Below, piece after piece: positions 48,923 to 57,847 of a stretch of 64,000 nucleotides of DNA. Origin of the DNA: an uncultured Prevotellaceae bacterium (GTDB taxonomy: Bacteria > Bacteroidota > Bacteroidia > Bacteroidales > Bacteroidaceae). The stretch spans positions 1-64,000 of the forward strand of contig CACXPX010000021.1 of assembly GCA_902769705.1 (NCBI GenBank), written 5' to 3'. A program made the translations under genes and the position numbers. The stretch's first letter is position 1, and each line of letters begins with the position of its first letter. The notes beneath the pieces are model-generated. The model was not told the DNA's origin. It worked only from the letters and a program-made list of their open reading frames with translations, and did no database searches.

Positions 48923-49031
48923 CGAAATAATGTTGAATTATCAGCGAGATTTTGGAAGTTTAATGCATAAGGAGGGCGGAAATTGATGGCGCAGAGTGTT
49001 AATGTTCCCTAACAAATATGGTTTTATGTTT

Positions 49032-49039
49032 TACTTTTG
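49032..49039 (+). promoter_or_regulatory. TAnnTTTG promoter of the esterase gene
   Basis: TACTTTTG lies about 60 bases before ATG 49099. It excludes the longer frame starting at 49018. Confidence 0.7.
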
Positions 49040-49098
49040 CAGGTGAAAGGCGTCAAAAACTTAAGAAATCTAACCAACAAAATGATTCTTTATTACTT

Positions 49099-50406
49099 AT
49101 GAAAAAAATTCTTCTTTCGTTGTTGGCACTCTCAAGTTTGACGGTGTCAGCTCAGTTTGGTGCGCCCAGACAAAACCCCACAGTTCCTTCAGTAACCGAG
49201 AACGTAACTGAAGACTTCAAACCTGCATCCAGCAACCAGGACAACAAGCAGTACCCAATGGTCAACTCCCAGCGCATGGTTCGTGCACAGATCTCGGCTC
49301 CTAATGCCACTTTCGTAGGTCTCGACATCGCCGGTAAGATCTATCAGATGACCAAAGACGAGAATGGTGTGTGGACCGGTACTTCCGAGCCTCAGGACGA
49401 GGGTTTCCACTACTATCAGCTCAACATCGACGGCGCCTCGGTGCCCGATCCAGGCAGCCTCTACTACTACGGTGCCAGCCGTTGGGGTAGCGGTATTGAA
49501 GTCCCTTCAGCCGACCAAGACTTCTGGCAGGTGAAGAACGTGCCGCAAGGTTCTATGAGCGAGGTGTTCTATTGGTCCACCTACACCGAGAAGATGCGCC
49601 GTTGCCACGTATATCTTCCTAACGAGTATTTCACCAACCCCACCAAGAAGTTCCCCGTTTTCTATCTGCAGCATGGAATGGGTGAGAACGAGTACGGATG
49701 GGCAGAGCAGGGTCACACCGCTCAGATTATGGACAACCTGATTGCAGCTGGCAAGGCCGTTCCTTGCATTATCGTGATGGACAATGGTCTGAACACGAGT
49801 CGTCCTGGCGAGCAGGGTGGCTTCGGAGGCTTCGGTGGTGCTCGTCCTCAAGGTGCTCCTCAAGGTGCACGTCCTCAGGGTGCTCCTCAAGGCCAGCGCC
49901 CGCAGGGTGGCTTCGGTCAGGGTGGTCAGCGTCCTCAGGGAGCTCCTGGTCAGGGTGGCCCTCGTCGTGGTGGCTTTGGCGGCTTCGGTGGATTCTCAGA
50001 GGGCTTCAAGAATGTGCTCTTCAACGACATCATCCCGATGATCGAAAAGCGTTATCGCGTGATTGCCGATCCTCAGCATCGCGCTTATGCAGGTCTTTCA
50101 ATGGGTGGTATGCAGGCTCGTGAAATTACGCTCGCCAACCCCGAGAAGTTCGCTTACGTAGGCTCGTTCAGCAGCGGTGCTTGGAGCGTTGATCAGGTAA
50201 AGAACTCTGAAGGTTTCGCCAAGAACGTGAAACTGCTCTTCATGAGCGGTGGCGGCAAGGAGAACATGGGTTGTGTTGAGGCAGCCAAGAACATCAAGGA
50301 CCAGCTCGGCATGAATGCCGTAGGTTATGAGTCGCCCGGAACCGCCCACGAGTGGCACACCTGGCGTCGCAGCCTCTTCGAGTTTGCCCAGCTGATTTTC
50401 AAATAA
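49099..50406 (+). CDS. Secreted CE1-like esterase with Gly/Gln/Pro-rich insert
   Basis: This 435-residue exported esterase has signal peptide MKKILLSLLALSSLTVSAQ. An N-terminal beta-sandwich (about 60-130; RAQISAPNATFVGLDIAGKI, FHYYQLNIDG) resembles the CBM48-like domain seen before ferulic acid and acetyl xylan esterases. The alpha/beta-hydrolase domain begins near 150 (MSEVFYWSTYTEKMRRCHVY). FYLQHGMGENEYGW (188-201) is the oxyanion region, the nucleophile is S334 in YAGLSMGGMQ, and H-E-W-H near the C-terminus (GTAHEWHTW) gives the catalytic His. Between them (about 239-300) sits an unusual low-complexity insert of GGFGG, PQGAPQG and GQGG units. A terminator follows at 50474-50515. It likely removes hydroxycinnamoyl or acetyl groups from plant xylan (family knowledge). 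Confidence 0.88.
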   Translation: MKKILLSLLALSSLTVSAQFGAPRQNPTVPSVTENVTEDFKPASSNQDNKQYPMVNSQRMVRAQISAPNATFVGLDIAGKIYQMTKDENGVWTGTSEPQDEGFHYYQLNIDGASVPDPGSLYYYGASRWGSGIEVPSADQDFWQVKNVPQGSMSEVFYWSTYTEKMRRCHVYLPNEYFTNPTKKFPVFYLQHGMGENEYGWAEQGHTAQIMDNLIAAGKAVPCIIVMDNGLNTSRPGEQGGFGGFGGARPQGAPQGARPQGAPQGQRPQGGFGQGGQRPQGAPGQGGPRRGGFGGFGGFSEGFKNVLFNDIIPMIEKRYRVIADPQHRAYAGLSMGGMQAREITLANPEKFAYVGSFSSGAWSVDQVKNSEGFAKNVKLLFMSGGGKENMGCVEAAKNIKDQLGMNAVGYESPGTAHEWHTWRRSLFEFAQLIFK

Positions 50407-50473
50407 GAACAGTCACAAGCAAACAGCTCTATAAGCTTTTAAGGACTTTCACAATAAACTCTCATAAGCTTTC

Positions 50474-50515
50474 GCGGGAGCCGCTCACCATTAGCGGCTT
50501 CCGCTTTCTTTTTCT
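50474..50515 (+). terminator. Rho-independent terminator after the esterase gene
   Basis: A 12-bp stem (50474-50485 with 50493-50504, one G-T pair) is followed by TTTCTTTTTCT. Confidence 0.85.
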
Positions 50516-50587
50516 ATTCATGTCACTTCTATCCTCTGATGTCCTCACTTGTGGCAAATGAAGCCGTCACTTGTGGCTTCTTGTCAA

Positions 50588-50666
50588 GTAAAATAATTTA
50601 TTTTACTCGATAAAATAATTTATTTTACACGGCAAAATAATTTATTTTACTTTGCAAAATAATGCC
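50588..50666. repeat. 22-bp-period AT-rich array, second locus
   Basis: Units with core TAAAATAATTTATTTTAC begin at 50589, 50611, 50633 and (partial) 50655, again exactly 22 bases apart. The core is the reverse complement of the array at 13185-13290. It is flanked by CTCACTTGTGGCAAATGA (50547-50564) and GTCACTTGTGGCTTCTTG (about 50567-50584). The 50407-50771 gap holds only this array and the terminator. Confidence 0.85.
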
Positions 50667-50771
50667 GCAAATGAGGATACAAAAGGCCATAAGTGATGCT
50701 TTTAGAAGCATAATAAATAGGGGCAGCACCAGCATCAGCGGCTGATGACTGCCCATCGAAACGAGAGAGAT

Positions 50772-53327
50772 TTATAGTCGGTTCTTTTCTTCGTTACCAG
50801 CACCCGTACCCTTGTATTTCGAGCGGGTGGTGTTGAAGTTGTAGGTCACTTGCAGGCTGATGCCGCGTGTCATACTATGGTTGTTGCAGTCCTTGCTGAT
50901 CTCTACGCTGTGTGTACGCATCTTCCACTTCTCCATGTTGGTGTTGAAGATGTCGTTGATGGTGAGATTGAGGGCCAGTGCGCCATTGAAGAAGCTCTTG
51001 TAGGCTTGTGCGCTGACTGTCCCAAAGCCATCTATTTCCTGCGACACGTTGTCATGGCTTGAGACGTAGCGTCCGCGTAGTCCAATCCAGCAAGACTTGT
51101 CGATGACAAATCTATTGTTTAGGGTAACTGTGATGGCCGGCCGTCGCAGATTGGTGACATAACCATATTTCTTGGCATCAAAGAACTGATGGATATAGCC
51201 CAGTTCAAGTTCAGGGCGATACCATCCGAATTTGGGCTGCAGCACGAGCGATGCAACAACCTCTTGCTTATGGTCAATGTTGATAAAAGTGGCGTATGCT
51301 ATCTCCTGTGTGCCATAGAGCTCGTTCTTCCACAGCATGAAGTCTTTCTGATACCGATAACTGAGGCTGAAATTGACCCACTGCCAATTGAGCATCGTCT
51401 CCAATGTATGGTAGATGGCAGGTTGTAGTTCGGGATTGCCTCCCTCATAAACATAGCGGTTGTCATACTGCTGATAACTGCGTAGCTGACCGTAACTTGG
51501 TCGGCGTGTTTTCTTCGAATAGGCAAACTGCAGGCCCCACTTGCCTTTGTTCCATGACGCTGAAATATTGGGGTATAGTCCACTATAGCGACGGCTGACA
51601 TCATTTTCCAGAACGCCATAGTTATAGTAGTCGGAGTGTACGTATTCATAACGTACTCCAGCCTCCAATGACCAATGCCCGAACTGCTGGTTGTATGAGG
51701 CAAAGCCCGCATAATTGTTTTCCTTGATTTCGTTATCCGACTCGGCAATATAACCTTCGGGATTATGGTTGTCGGCATTCACATGTGAATAGGTCAATTC
51801 TGTTCCGAATGAGAGTTCCCCATGCGGCAGTTTGCAGGATGCAATCAGTTTGCCGGCATACAGACGGCTGTCTTGAGTGGAACTGGTATGGACGATGCGG
51901 CTGTCGTACTCCTGGCTGTTCTCTCGGATGAGTTGTCCTCTGTCCACAATTGTATGCACAAACGAGCCATCTGCATTGAGGCACCAACTGCCCACCTTGC
52001 CCGTATAATAAGCATTGGCATTGTGATAGACCACATCCCAATCGCGTGTGTCGCTCGACTTTACAGTGCCTTGTTCCTTGTTGTCGTAATAAACGGTATA
52101 GTCGGAAGTTTGCTGACCGTTATACTTTACAGTTTTCTGGTATCTGTAGGAGGCTCCGATGGAGTGATTGGCATCGAAGTCATAACTGAGTTTGAAGTCG
52201 GGCACAAAGGATTGTGTGCGGTCGGTGAACAAGCCGTGCTGCATAGTCTTCGTGTCATGGTCATTCATATGCAGTGTACTGCTGAAATGATTATCCTCTC
52301 CAATGTAGTTGTTGACGAAATAGGGATAGAAGTTCATCTCCAGTCCGCTCTTCCTGTAGGTCATTGATACTCCAGCTGCATTGGCGAACTCGTGAAAATA
52401 GCTTCCTCTTGCTATGCTGTAGAGGCTGAACCCGTCACCGCGCCGTCTGATCGTGTTGATGCGAATGACGGAGCCTAATGTGGCATCATATCGTGCTCCG
52501 GGCATCGTAATGACCTCCACAGACTTGATGTCCTTTGAGGTCAGTTGCTCCAACTCGCCCTTGTTTCGCATCTTTTTGCCGTTGATGTAAATCTCTGGTT
52601 TGCCTTTGCCGAACACTTCCACACCCCCATTGGATGTAACATTGACACGTGGTAGTTGCGAGAGCACGTCAAGGGCAGAACCAGCATCGGCCAATAGTGT
52701 GTTCTGCACGTCAATCTCCATACCGCCAGAAATCATTTTCATTGTAGGCTTATAGCCTTTCACGGTTACACCTTTCAATGTGTAGTTATCCACTTGCATC
52801 CGTATTGTTCCCAATTCTGGTTGGTCACATGTTTTGTAGATGGTCTTGTAACCGACATAAGAGATGCGGACGAGGACTTTCGCCTGTTCATATGGAATGG
52901 CAAAGTAGCCGCTCTCGTTCGATACACCCCCTGTAATCAACGTGGAGTCTGCAGGATTGAGGATGGCAACGTTGGCATAAGCAACAGGCTGCCCATGTTC
53001 GTCGATGATGGTACCCGTCAGATGGAGATCGGTCTTTTGGGTACACTCCACAACAATCTCTCGGTCCTCAACCTTCATGCGAATAGGATAGAAGCCAATC
53101 ATTTGGCGGATAGCATCGGGCACGGTCTTGTGATGTACTGATGTCGTGATGCGGAAGTCCTCCAATTCGTTGTAGAGGAAACTGATGGTGTAGTCATCAG
53201 TCTGCTCGTTCAGTTGACGCAAAGCTTCGCTAAGTGTCACATTATTGTATACATGCGTAATCTTTTGCGCAGCTACGTTGCTAAATGATAGATGAAAGAT
53301 GATGAATAACAAACTCAGGTGTCTCAT
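50772..53327 (-). CDS. TonB-dependent outer-membrane receptor
   Basis: This 851-residue receptor has a signal peptide (MRHLSLLFIIFHLSFSNVAA). It has an STN-like signalling domain (about 22-90; ITHVYNNVTLSEALRQLNEQ), a carboxypeptidase-regulatory-like beta-sandwich (about 97-175; LTGTIIDEHGQPVAYANVAI), a plug (about 185-290; ALDVLSQLPRVNVTSNGG, SVEVITMPGARYDA) and a 22-strand-type barrel to the C-terminus (LQVTYNF). The start is 3 bases downstream of the anti-sigma stop, which lies next to an ECF sigma gene. The STN domain and this gene order are the known arrangement for cell-surface signalling, in which the receptor feeds a signal through FecR to the sigma factor. No SusD or other partner lies downstream. 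The ligand is unknown. Confidence 0.93.
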   Translation of the reverse strand: MRHLSLLFIIFHLSFSNVAAQKITHVYNNVTLSEALRQLNEQTDDYTISFLYNELEDFRITTSVHHKTVPDAIRQMIGFYPIRMKVEDREIVVECTQKTDLHLTGTIIDEHGQPVAYANVAILNPADSTLITGGVSNESGYFAIPYEQAKVLVRISYVGYKTIYKTCDQPELGTIRMQVDNYTLKGVTVKGYKPTMKMISGGMEIDVQNTLLADAGSALDVLSQLPRVNVTSNGGVEVFGKGKPEIYINGKKMRNKGELEQLTSKDIKSVEVITMPGARYDATLGSVIRINTIRRRGDGFSLYSIARGSYFHEFANAAGVSMTYRKSGLEMNFYPYFVNNYIGEDNHFSSTLHMNDHDTKTMQHGLFTDRTQSFVPDFKLSYDFDANHSIGASYRYQKTVKYNGQQTSDYTVYYDNKEQGTVKSSDTRDWDVVYHNANAYYTGKVGSWCLNADGSFVHTIVDRGQLIRENSQEYDSRIVHTSSTQDSRLYAGKLIASCKLPHGELSFGTELTYSHVNADNHNPEGYIAESDNEIKENNYAGFASYNQQFGHWSLEAGVRYEYVHSDYYNYGVLENDVSRRYSGLYPNISASWNKGKWGLQFAYSKKTRRPSYGQLRSYQQYDNRYVYEGGNPELQPAIYHTLETMLNWQWVNFSLSYRYQKDFMLWKNELYGTQEIAYATFINIDHKQEVVASLVLQPKFGWYRPELELGYIHQFFDAKKYGYVTNLRRPAITVTLNNRFVIDKSCWIGLRGRYVSSHDNVSQEIDGFGTVSAQAYKSFFNGALALNLTINDIFNTNMEKWKMRTHSVEISKDCNNHSMTRGISLQVTYNFNTTRSKYKGTGAGNEEKNRL

Positions 53328-53330
53328 GGC

Positions 53331-53975
53331 TTACTCCACTATTATCTTGTCCGACTTCAGTTCCACGTTCACGCTCTCAAAGAGGTTGAGGCGGTGCAGC
53401 ACTACATCGAGCGTCTCGTCTTGTTTCCACACGAAATAGAAACGGAGTTGGCGGACATCGTCATTCTGGAACTCCACCTCTTTATTATAATAGGCAGCTA
53501 TCTGCTCCAGCATTTTCTCCAAAGGCATGTTGTCGAAGACGACGGGAGCGACCTCTCCCTCTGTCTTTTTCTCAGGGGAGATGGGAGTGGAACGCTTGAT
53601 GGTATCGGATATAGATGCATATTCACTCTCTTCGCCCTTTGGAGATGGGGTGGTGGAAGGGCTCCACAGATGGATGGCTGCAAAAGCCATACCCGTGATA
53701 AAGAGTATGCCGATGATGGAAGCGGCAGTCTTGAACCAGTTGGATGTGGTGCCTGTGTGGGAGAGGTGCTTTTGCTCGAAGTCGTTCCAAGCAGCATCCA
53801 CGTCTATGGGTTCTGCGGCGTGTCGGTGGCGGCTGCTGCGTTTGGCATCCACCATCAGGCGGTAGGCTTCTCTATTGTCGTCGTTGTTGATGATGTCGCG
53901 TATTTCCTGTTCGGAACATGTCTCTGGATGGTCGAGCATTTCCAGCAGTTGGTGGAGGTGTTGGTCGGTCGTCAT
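53331..53975 (-). CDS. FecR-like anti-sigma factor (DUF4974)
   Basis: This 214-residue protein has a cytoplasmic N-terminus (about 1-80) and one membrane helix WFKTAASIIGILFITGMAFAAI (about 79-100). Its periplasmic part ends in a DUF4974/STN-like domain (VVFDNMPLEKMLEQIAAYYN ... LRFYFVWKQDETLDVVLHRLN, about 145-200). The central FecR beta domain of longer relatives (about 330 residues) is missing, so this is a reduced version. It lies 13 bases after the sigma gene and 3 before the receptor gene. Its role is to hold the sigma factor until the receptor signals (known for the family, inferred here). Confidence 0.88.
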   Translation of the reverse strand: MTTDQHLHQLLEMLDHPETCSEQEIRDIINNDDNREAYRLMVDAKRSSRHRHAAEPIDVDAAWNDFEQKHLSHTGTTSNWFKTAASIIGILFITGMAFAAIHLWSPSTTPSPKGEESEYASISDTIKRSTPISPEKKTEGEVAPVVFDNMPLEKMLEQIAAYYNKEVEFQNDDVRQLRFYFVWKQDETLDVVLHRLNLFESVNVELKSDKIIVE

Positions 53976-53988
53976 TGTCGTTTTGGTT

Positions 53989-54492
53989 TTAACGTTTGAA
54001 ATGATGTCTGATTTGCTGAATGCATTGGATGAGATACTTATAGGTGGTGTTCGGGTTCATGTCGAGTCGTTGGGCAATCTCGGCAATCGTCAGGTCTTCG
54101 TCGAAGCGCAGGTGGAAGATGCTGCGGTGGGGCTCTTCCAATTGCTGGTCGGCAAAAGTCTGTATTTCGTCAATCTGCTCCAGCCGTTTCTCAATGGGCT
54201 GCAGTAGGGGCTCGGTTTCCACAGGCAGCAAATGGCGCACTTGTTCGCGGAGTTGCATCTGGCGGATTCGGTTCAGACAGCTGTTGCGCACGGCAGTCAT
54301 CAGGTATGAAGCCTCGTTGTCGGGTTGTGGAGGGTGGTTATTCATCAGCCGAAGAAACACATCATGGACGAGGTCTTTGGCTTCCTCGTCGTTGTGCATC
54401 AGGGTTTCTGCCAGGCGGAGCATCGCGCCATAGTGGCGGCGGAAGAGTTGTTCAAGGGTTCTTTTGTCAAGCATATCAAGTTGGTTGCTCAT
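53989..54492 (-). CDS. ECF-type RNA polymerase sigma factor
   Basis: This 167-residue sigma-70 family member starts best at ATG 54492 (MSNQLDMLDKRT); the upstream ATG at 54513 is possible. Region 2 (about 10-75) has FRRHYGAMLRLAETLMHNDEEAKDLVHDVFLRL, the core-binding and -10 helix. A linker follows, and region 4 (about 105-160) has LPEPHRSIFHLRFDEDLTIAEIAQRLDMN-type helix-turn-helix features. It is the first gene of the sigma/anti-sigma/receptor operon, with a promoter box at 54593-54600. It probably recognises the receptor operon's own promoter and others elsewhere (inference). Confidence 0.93.
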   Translation of the reverse strand: MSNQLDMLDKRTLEQLFRRHYGAMLRLAETLMHNDEEAKDLVHDVFLRLMNNHPPQPDNEASYLMTAVRNSCLNRIRQMQLREQVRHLLPVETEPLLQPIEKRLEQIDEIQTFADQQLEEPHRSIFHLRFDEDLTIAEIAQRLDMNPNTTYKYLIQCIQQIRHHFKR

Positions 54493-54592
54493 TGTCGCCC
54501 ACTTGGGGCACATCTATATTAAGGACAAATCAGACGGGGTGTTTTTTTACGGGGGTGCCGTTTTTTTCGTAGCATCAGTTTGTCTGTGGGTG

Positions 54593-54600
54593 CAAAGTTA
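54593..54600 (-). promoter_or_regulatory. TAnnTTTG promoter of the sigma/receptor operon
   Basis: TAACTTTG on the minus strand lies about 100 bases before the sigma start. Confidence 0.65.
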
Positions 54601-54730
54601 TGAAAAAACAGACAACTTTCAGCATAATCTCCGAACCTATGCACTTTGTGCGGAGGCTTAATATAGTTTAAATTTCTAGAGTTTGTGGTTGGTGGGGTGG
54701 CGAAATGTTTTGTATCTGCAGAAAAATGCT

Positions 54731-54738
54731 TATATTTG
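54731..54738 (+). promoter_or_regulatory. TAnnTTTG promoter of the subtilase gene
   Basis: TATATTTG lies 18 bases before ATG 54756 and 45 before ATG 54783. It excludes the longer frame from 54705. Confidence 0.7.
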
Positions 54739-54755
54739 CAGACGTGAAGCAAACA

Positions 54756-56204
54756 ATGACTAAACCTGTAACTTTTACGGATATGAGAAGAAATGTGAAA
54801 GCCGCTTTGGCAAATGTCCTTGTCGGTATATGTGTATGGCTCTTGTCGGGCGTGGCAGCTCAGGCTGTTGGCGTCCCGCGTGAGGCTTATCCCGGTGGCC
54901 GCTGCCACTTGTTCCGCCTGCAACTGAAGGACAAGGCTGGTACACCGTTCAACCTGAAGCACCCTGAAGACTATCTCTCGGCAAAGGCGTTGGAGCGTCG
55001 CGCCCGCCAGCATCTGACGGTGGACTCTACCGACCTACCGTTGTCGCCTGTGTATCTGGGGAAAATCCGCGAGGGCGGATGGCGTATCGTGAGCCAGAGC
55101 AAATGGAACAACACCGTGCTGGTGGCCACTCCGATGAAAGACGATTTGCATCGGTTGCGTGCACTTCCATTTGTGGAGCGCGTGACGCATGTATTCTCAT
55201 CGCCCGATAGCATCAATCCCTCGAAGCGTGATGCGCTTTTCATGGATGCCCAAGAACCCGACACGGCTGCAAAGACTGCCTATGGAAAGGCACACACGCA
55301 GATTGAGATGCTGGGTGGTGAGCGGCTTCATGAGGCCGGATTCCGTGGACAGGGCATCATTATCGCCGTGACGGATGGCGGATTCATGAATGCCGACGTC
55401 ATCCCGTTGTTACACAATGTGAAGGTGGTGGCGAGCCGTGACTTTGTCTATCCCTCTTCAGAGGATTTCTATGGTGAGCTGGACCACGGCACAGAGGTGC
55501 TCTCGACAATGGCGATGAACCAACCGAACCTCTTTGTGGGCACGGCTCCCGAGGCGCAATACATTCTGGCACGCACCGAGGACGGACGTTCGGAGAGCGG
55601 TGCTGAGGAAGACTTCTGGGTGGCTGCGGCTGAGTGGGCCGATTCCATAGGTGCAGACGTCATCAACGCCTCGCTGGGTTACCATCAGTTTGACGGCGAC
55701 TTGGGTTCCTACAAATATGCCGACCTCGATGGGCGGACTTCGCACAGCTCACGTGCTGCATCGTTGTTGGCTGGAAAAGGCATCGTCTTCGTGACCAGTG
55801 CCGGTAACGAAGGTATGGGCGCATGGAAGAAGATTGGTGTGCCGGGAGATGCCGATGGCGTGTTGGCTGTGGGGGCTGTGACCGAAAAGCGCGTGAATAC
55901 AGCCTTCTCGTCGGTTGGTCCGTCGGCCGACGGACGTGTGAAACCCGACGTGATGGCGATGGGGGCACATGCGGCTGTGGTGAACGGACGTGGAAAAGTG
56001 GTGAATGCCAACGGTACTTCGTTCTCGTCGCCCATCACATGCGGTATGGTGGCTTGCCTGTGGCAGGCGTTGCCCAACAAGACTGCTGCCGAGATTATGG
56101 ACTTGGTGCGTGCTTCTGCTGACCGCTTTGAGAAACCTGACAACGTGTTCGGTTATGGCATTCCCGACTTCTGGAAAGCCTATAAGCTGGGAGGAGGGGA
56201 GTGA
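54756..56204 (+). CDS. Secreted S8-family serine peptidase (subtilase)
   Basis: This 482-residue exported protease starts at ATG 54756, or at 54783, which places the signal peptide (VLVGICVWLLSGVAAQA) nearer the N-terminus. The segment before the catalytic domain (about 40-165) is pro-region-like. The triad is complete: Asp207 in AVTDGGFMN, His244 in DHGTEV and Ser422 in GTSFSSPIT. The oxyanion Asn351 is in TSAGNEG. It is a compact enzyme with no P-domain or type IX sorting tail. Other subtilases of this group in Bacteroidota are envelope proteases of unknown target. A short inverted repeat lies between its stop and xseA. Confidence 0.93.
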   Translation: MTKPVTFTDMRRNVKAALANVLVGICVWLLSGVAAQAVGVPREAYPGGRCHLFRLQLKDKAGTPFNLKHPEDYLSAKALERRARQHLTVDSTDLPLSPVYLGKIREGGWRIVSQSKWNNTVLVATPMKDDLHRLRALPFVERVTHVFSSPDSINPSKRDALFMDAQEPDTAAKTAYGKAHTQIEMLGGERLHEAGFRGQGIIIAVTDGGFMNADVIPLLHNVKVVASRDFVYPSSEDFYGELDHGTEVLSTMAMNQPNLFVGTAPEAQYILARTEDGRSESGAEEDFWVAAAEWADSIGADVINASLGYHQFDGDLGSYKYADLDGRTSHSSRAASLLAGKGIVFVTSAGNEGMGAWKKIGVPGDADGVLAVGAVTEKRVNTAFSSVGPSADGRVKPDVMAMGAHAAVVNGRGKVVNANGTSFSSPITCGMVACLWQALPNKTAAEIMDLVRASADRFEKPDNVFGYGIPDFWKAYKLGGGE

Positions 56205-56326
56205 CCCACACCCGTCCCTTCCCTGAATGGAGGGGCGTAAAATCCAATAGAGAATGGAGAAGAAAGAGGTTCAAAAGTCAAGAGTAAACACTCCCCTCCC
56301 TCATAAGGAAGGGGCGGGGGTAGGTC
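56203..56326. repeat. Inverted CCCTCCCT/GGGGCGGGGG repeat pair reaching into xseA
   Basis: GACCCACACCCGTCCCTTCC at about 56204-56223 and its neighbourhood match the reverse complement of CTCCCTCATAAGGAAGGGGC at about 56291-56310 and beyond, imperfectly. The right arm lies inside the xseA reading frame, where it encodes TPLPHKEGAGVGL. Confidence 0.65.
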
Positions 56327-57576
56327 TTCAGGAGGGGCTTGGGGAGGCTCAGCCCCTTTCCCTTTTCGAGTTGAACCAAATGGTGGCTGGCGCCATCAGC
56401 ATGGGCATGCCCGATGACTATTGGGTGGAAGCTGAATTGTCGGAGACTCACGAGGTGCGGGGACATTGCTATATGGAACTGGTGCAGAAAGACTTGTTTG
56501 GCAATACGCCAGTGGCACGCGCCTCGGCCAAATGTTGGAAGTCGACGTGGATGAAGATTCGTCCGCGATTCGAACGGGTGACAGGCCAGCAGTTGCATGC
56601 TGGGATGAAAGTGATGCTCAAGGTCAGGGCCGACTTTCACGCTGCTTATGGTTTTTCGTGGATTGTCAGCGACATCGATCCCACCTACACGATGGGCGAC
56701 ATGGCCCGAAAGCGGCAGGAGATTGTCAACCAATTGCGTGAGGAGGGTGTGTTCGACCTGCAGAAAGAACTCGAGATTCCCATGTTTGCCCAGCGTATAG
56801 CGGTGGTGTCGAGCGAGAACGCTGCCGGATATGGCGACTTCTGTAACCAGTTGGCCGACAACGAATATGGTTTTGTATTCCAAACGATGCTCTTTCCCGC
56901 CATCATGCAGGGCGAGCAAGTGGAACAGAGCGTTATCGCCGCTTTGAACAATATTAATAATGTGGTAGATGATTTCGACGTGGTGGTCATCATACGAGGT
57001 GGTGGAGCTACAGCCGACTTGTCGGGTTTCGACACACTGGCGTTGGCTGAGAACGTTGCAAACTTCCCACTTCCCATCATCACGGGCATCGGACACGACC
57101 GCGACGAAAGCATCTTGGACATGGTGTCGCACACACGCGTGAAGACACCTACAGCTGCTGCCGCTTTCTTGATTGATCATCTGGCTGAGGTGATGAGTAG
57201 GATTGACGAGTGCCAGACGGCTGTGGTGGCATATGTGAACCGCAGGATGGAAATGGAGCGCATGCGACTCGACAGAGTTTCAACCCATCTCGCGGCGTCG
57301 TGCAAGGAACTCCTGCTGAACAAGCGTCATCGTGTGGAACTGTTGGCGGGCAATCTGCCATCGTTGGTCATGCGCAGAATGATGGCAGAACACCATCGGA
57401 CGGACATGCTGGAACAACGCGCAAATGCACTTGACCCCCGCCTGCTTCTGAAACGCGGATACAGTTTCACGCTCCATGAGGGGAAGATTGTGCGAGATGC
57501 AAGTACACTGAAGCCTGGCGATGAAATAGAGACGCGCTTGGAGAAAGGGCGGGTGACATCAATCGTTAGTGGATAG
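56254..57576 (+). CDS. xseA: Exodeoxyribonuclease VII large subunit
   Basis: XseA with XseB degrades single-stranded DNA from both ends. The 440-residue protein has the OB-fold domain (about 35-140; SLFELNQMVAGAISMGMPDD, WVEAELSETHEVRGHCYMEL) and catalytic domain (about 150-400; IPMFAQRIAVVSSENAAGYG, VVVIIRGGGATADLSGFDTL, PIITGIGHDRDESILDMVSH). GIGHD is the conserved active-site motif. The normal family start is a few residues before SL.ELNQ. Here about 33 extra residues precede it, made from a G+C-rich repeat (56288-56326). The ATG at 56254 is the only upstream in-frame one seen. It is followed 61 bases later by xseB. Confidence 0.94.
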   Translation: MEKKEVQKSRVNTPLPHKEGAGVGLQEGLGEAQPLSLFELNQMVAGAISMGMPDDYWVEAELSETHEVRGHCYMELVQKDLFGNTPVARASAKCWKSTWMKIRPRFERVTGQQLHAGMKVMLKVRADFHAAYGFSWIVSDIDPTYTMGDMARKRQEIVNQLREEGVFDLQKELEIPMFAQRIAVVSSENAAGYGDFCNQLADNEYGFVFQTMLFPAIMQGEQVEQSVIAALNNINNVVDDFDVVVIIRGGGATADLSGFDTLALAENVANFPLPIITGIGHDRDESILDMVSHTRVKTPTAAAAFLIDHLAEVMSRIDECQTAVVAYVNRRMEMERMRLDRVSTHLAASCKELLLNKRHRVELLAGNLPSLVMRRMMAEHHRTDMLEQRANALDPRLLLKRGYSFTLHEGKIVRDASTLKPGDEIETRLEKGRVTSIVSG

Positions 57577-57637
57577 AACACTAATGATATATGAAAGATT
57601 ATAAATGGAATAATAAAATAGGAATAGAAGCAAAGGC

Positions 57638-57829
57638 ATGGAAGAGATGAAATACGAAGAGGCTGTGCATCAGTTGGAGGAGATTGTGCAGAAAATGGAA
57701 AACGGCGAATACAGTATTGACGAAATCGCTGTGCAGTTGCAAACCGCACAGCGACTCATCAAGTTATGCAAGGACAAACTGACCAAGACAGAACTAGAAA
57801 TCCAGAAGATTCAGGCCGAATGCGAATGA
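57638..57829 (+). CDS. xseB: Exodeoxyribonuclease VII small subunit
   Basis: This 63-residue XseB is a helical hairpin that coats the large subunit. The motif KYEEAVHQLEEIVQKMENGE followed by SIDEIAVQLQTAQRLIKLCK is the usual pattern, with the conserved L-E-x-I-V and length. It follows xseA and converges on the barrel-protein gene, with 18 bases between the two stops. Confidence 0.93.
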   Translation: MEEMKYEEAVHQLEEIVQKMENGEYSIDEIAVQLQTAQRLIKLCKDKLTKTELEIQKIQAECE

Positions 57830-57847
57830 TAGGTCGGCCTTAGGCGA

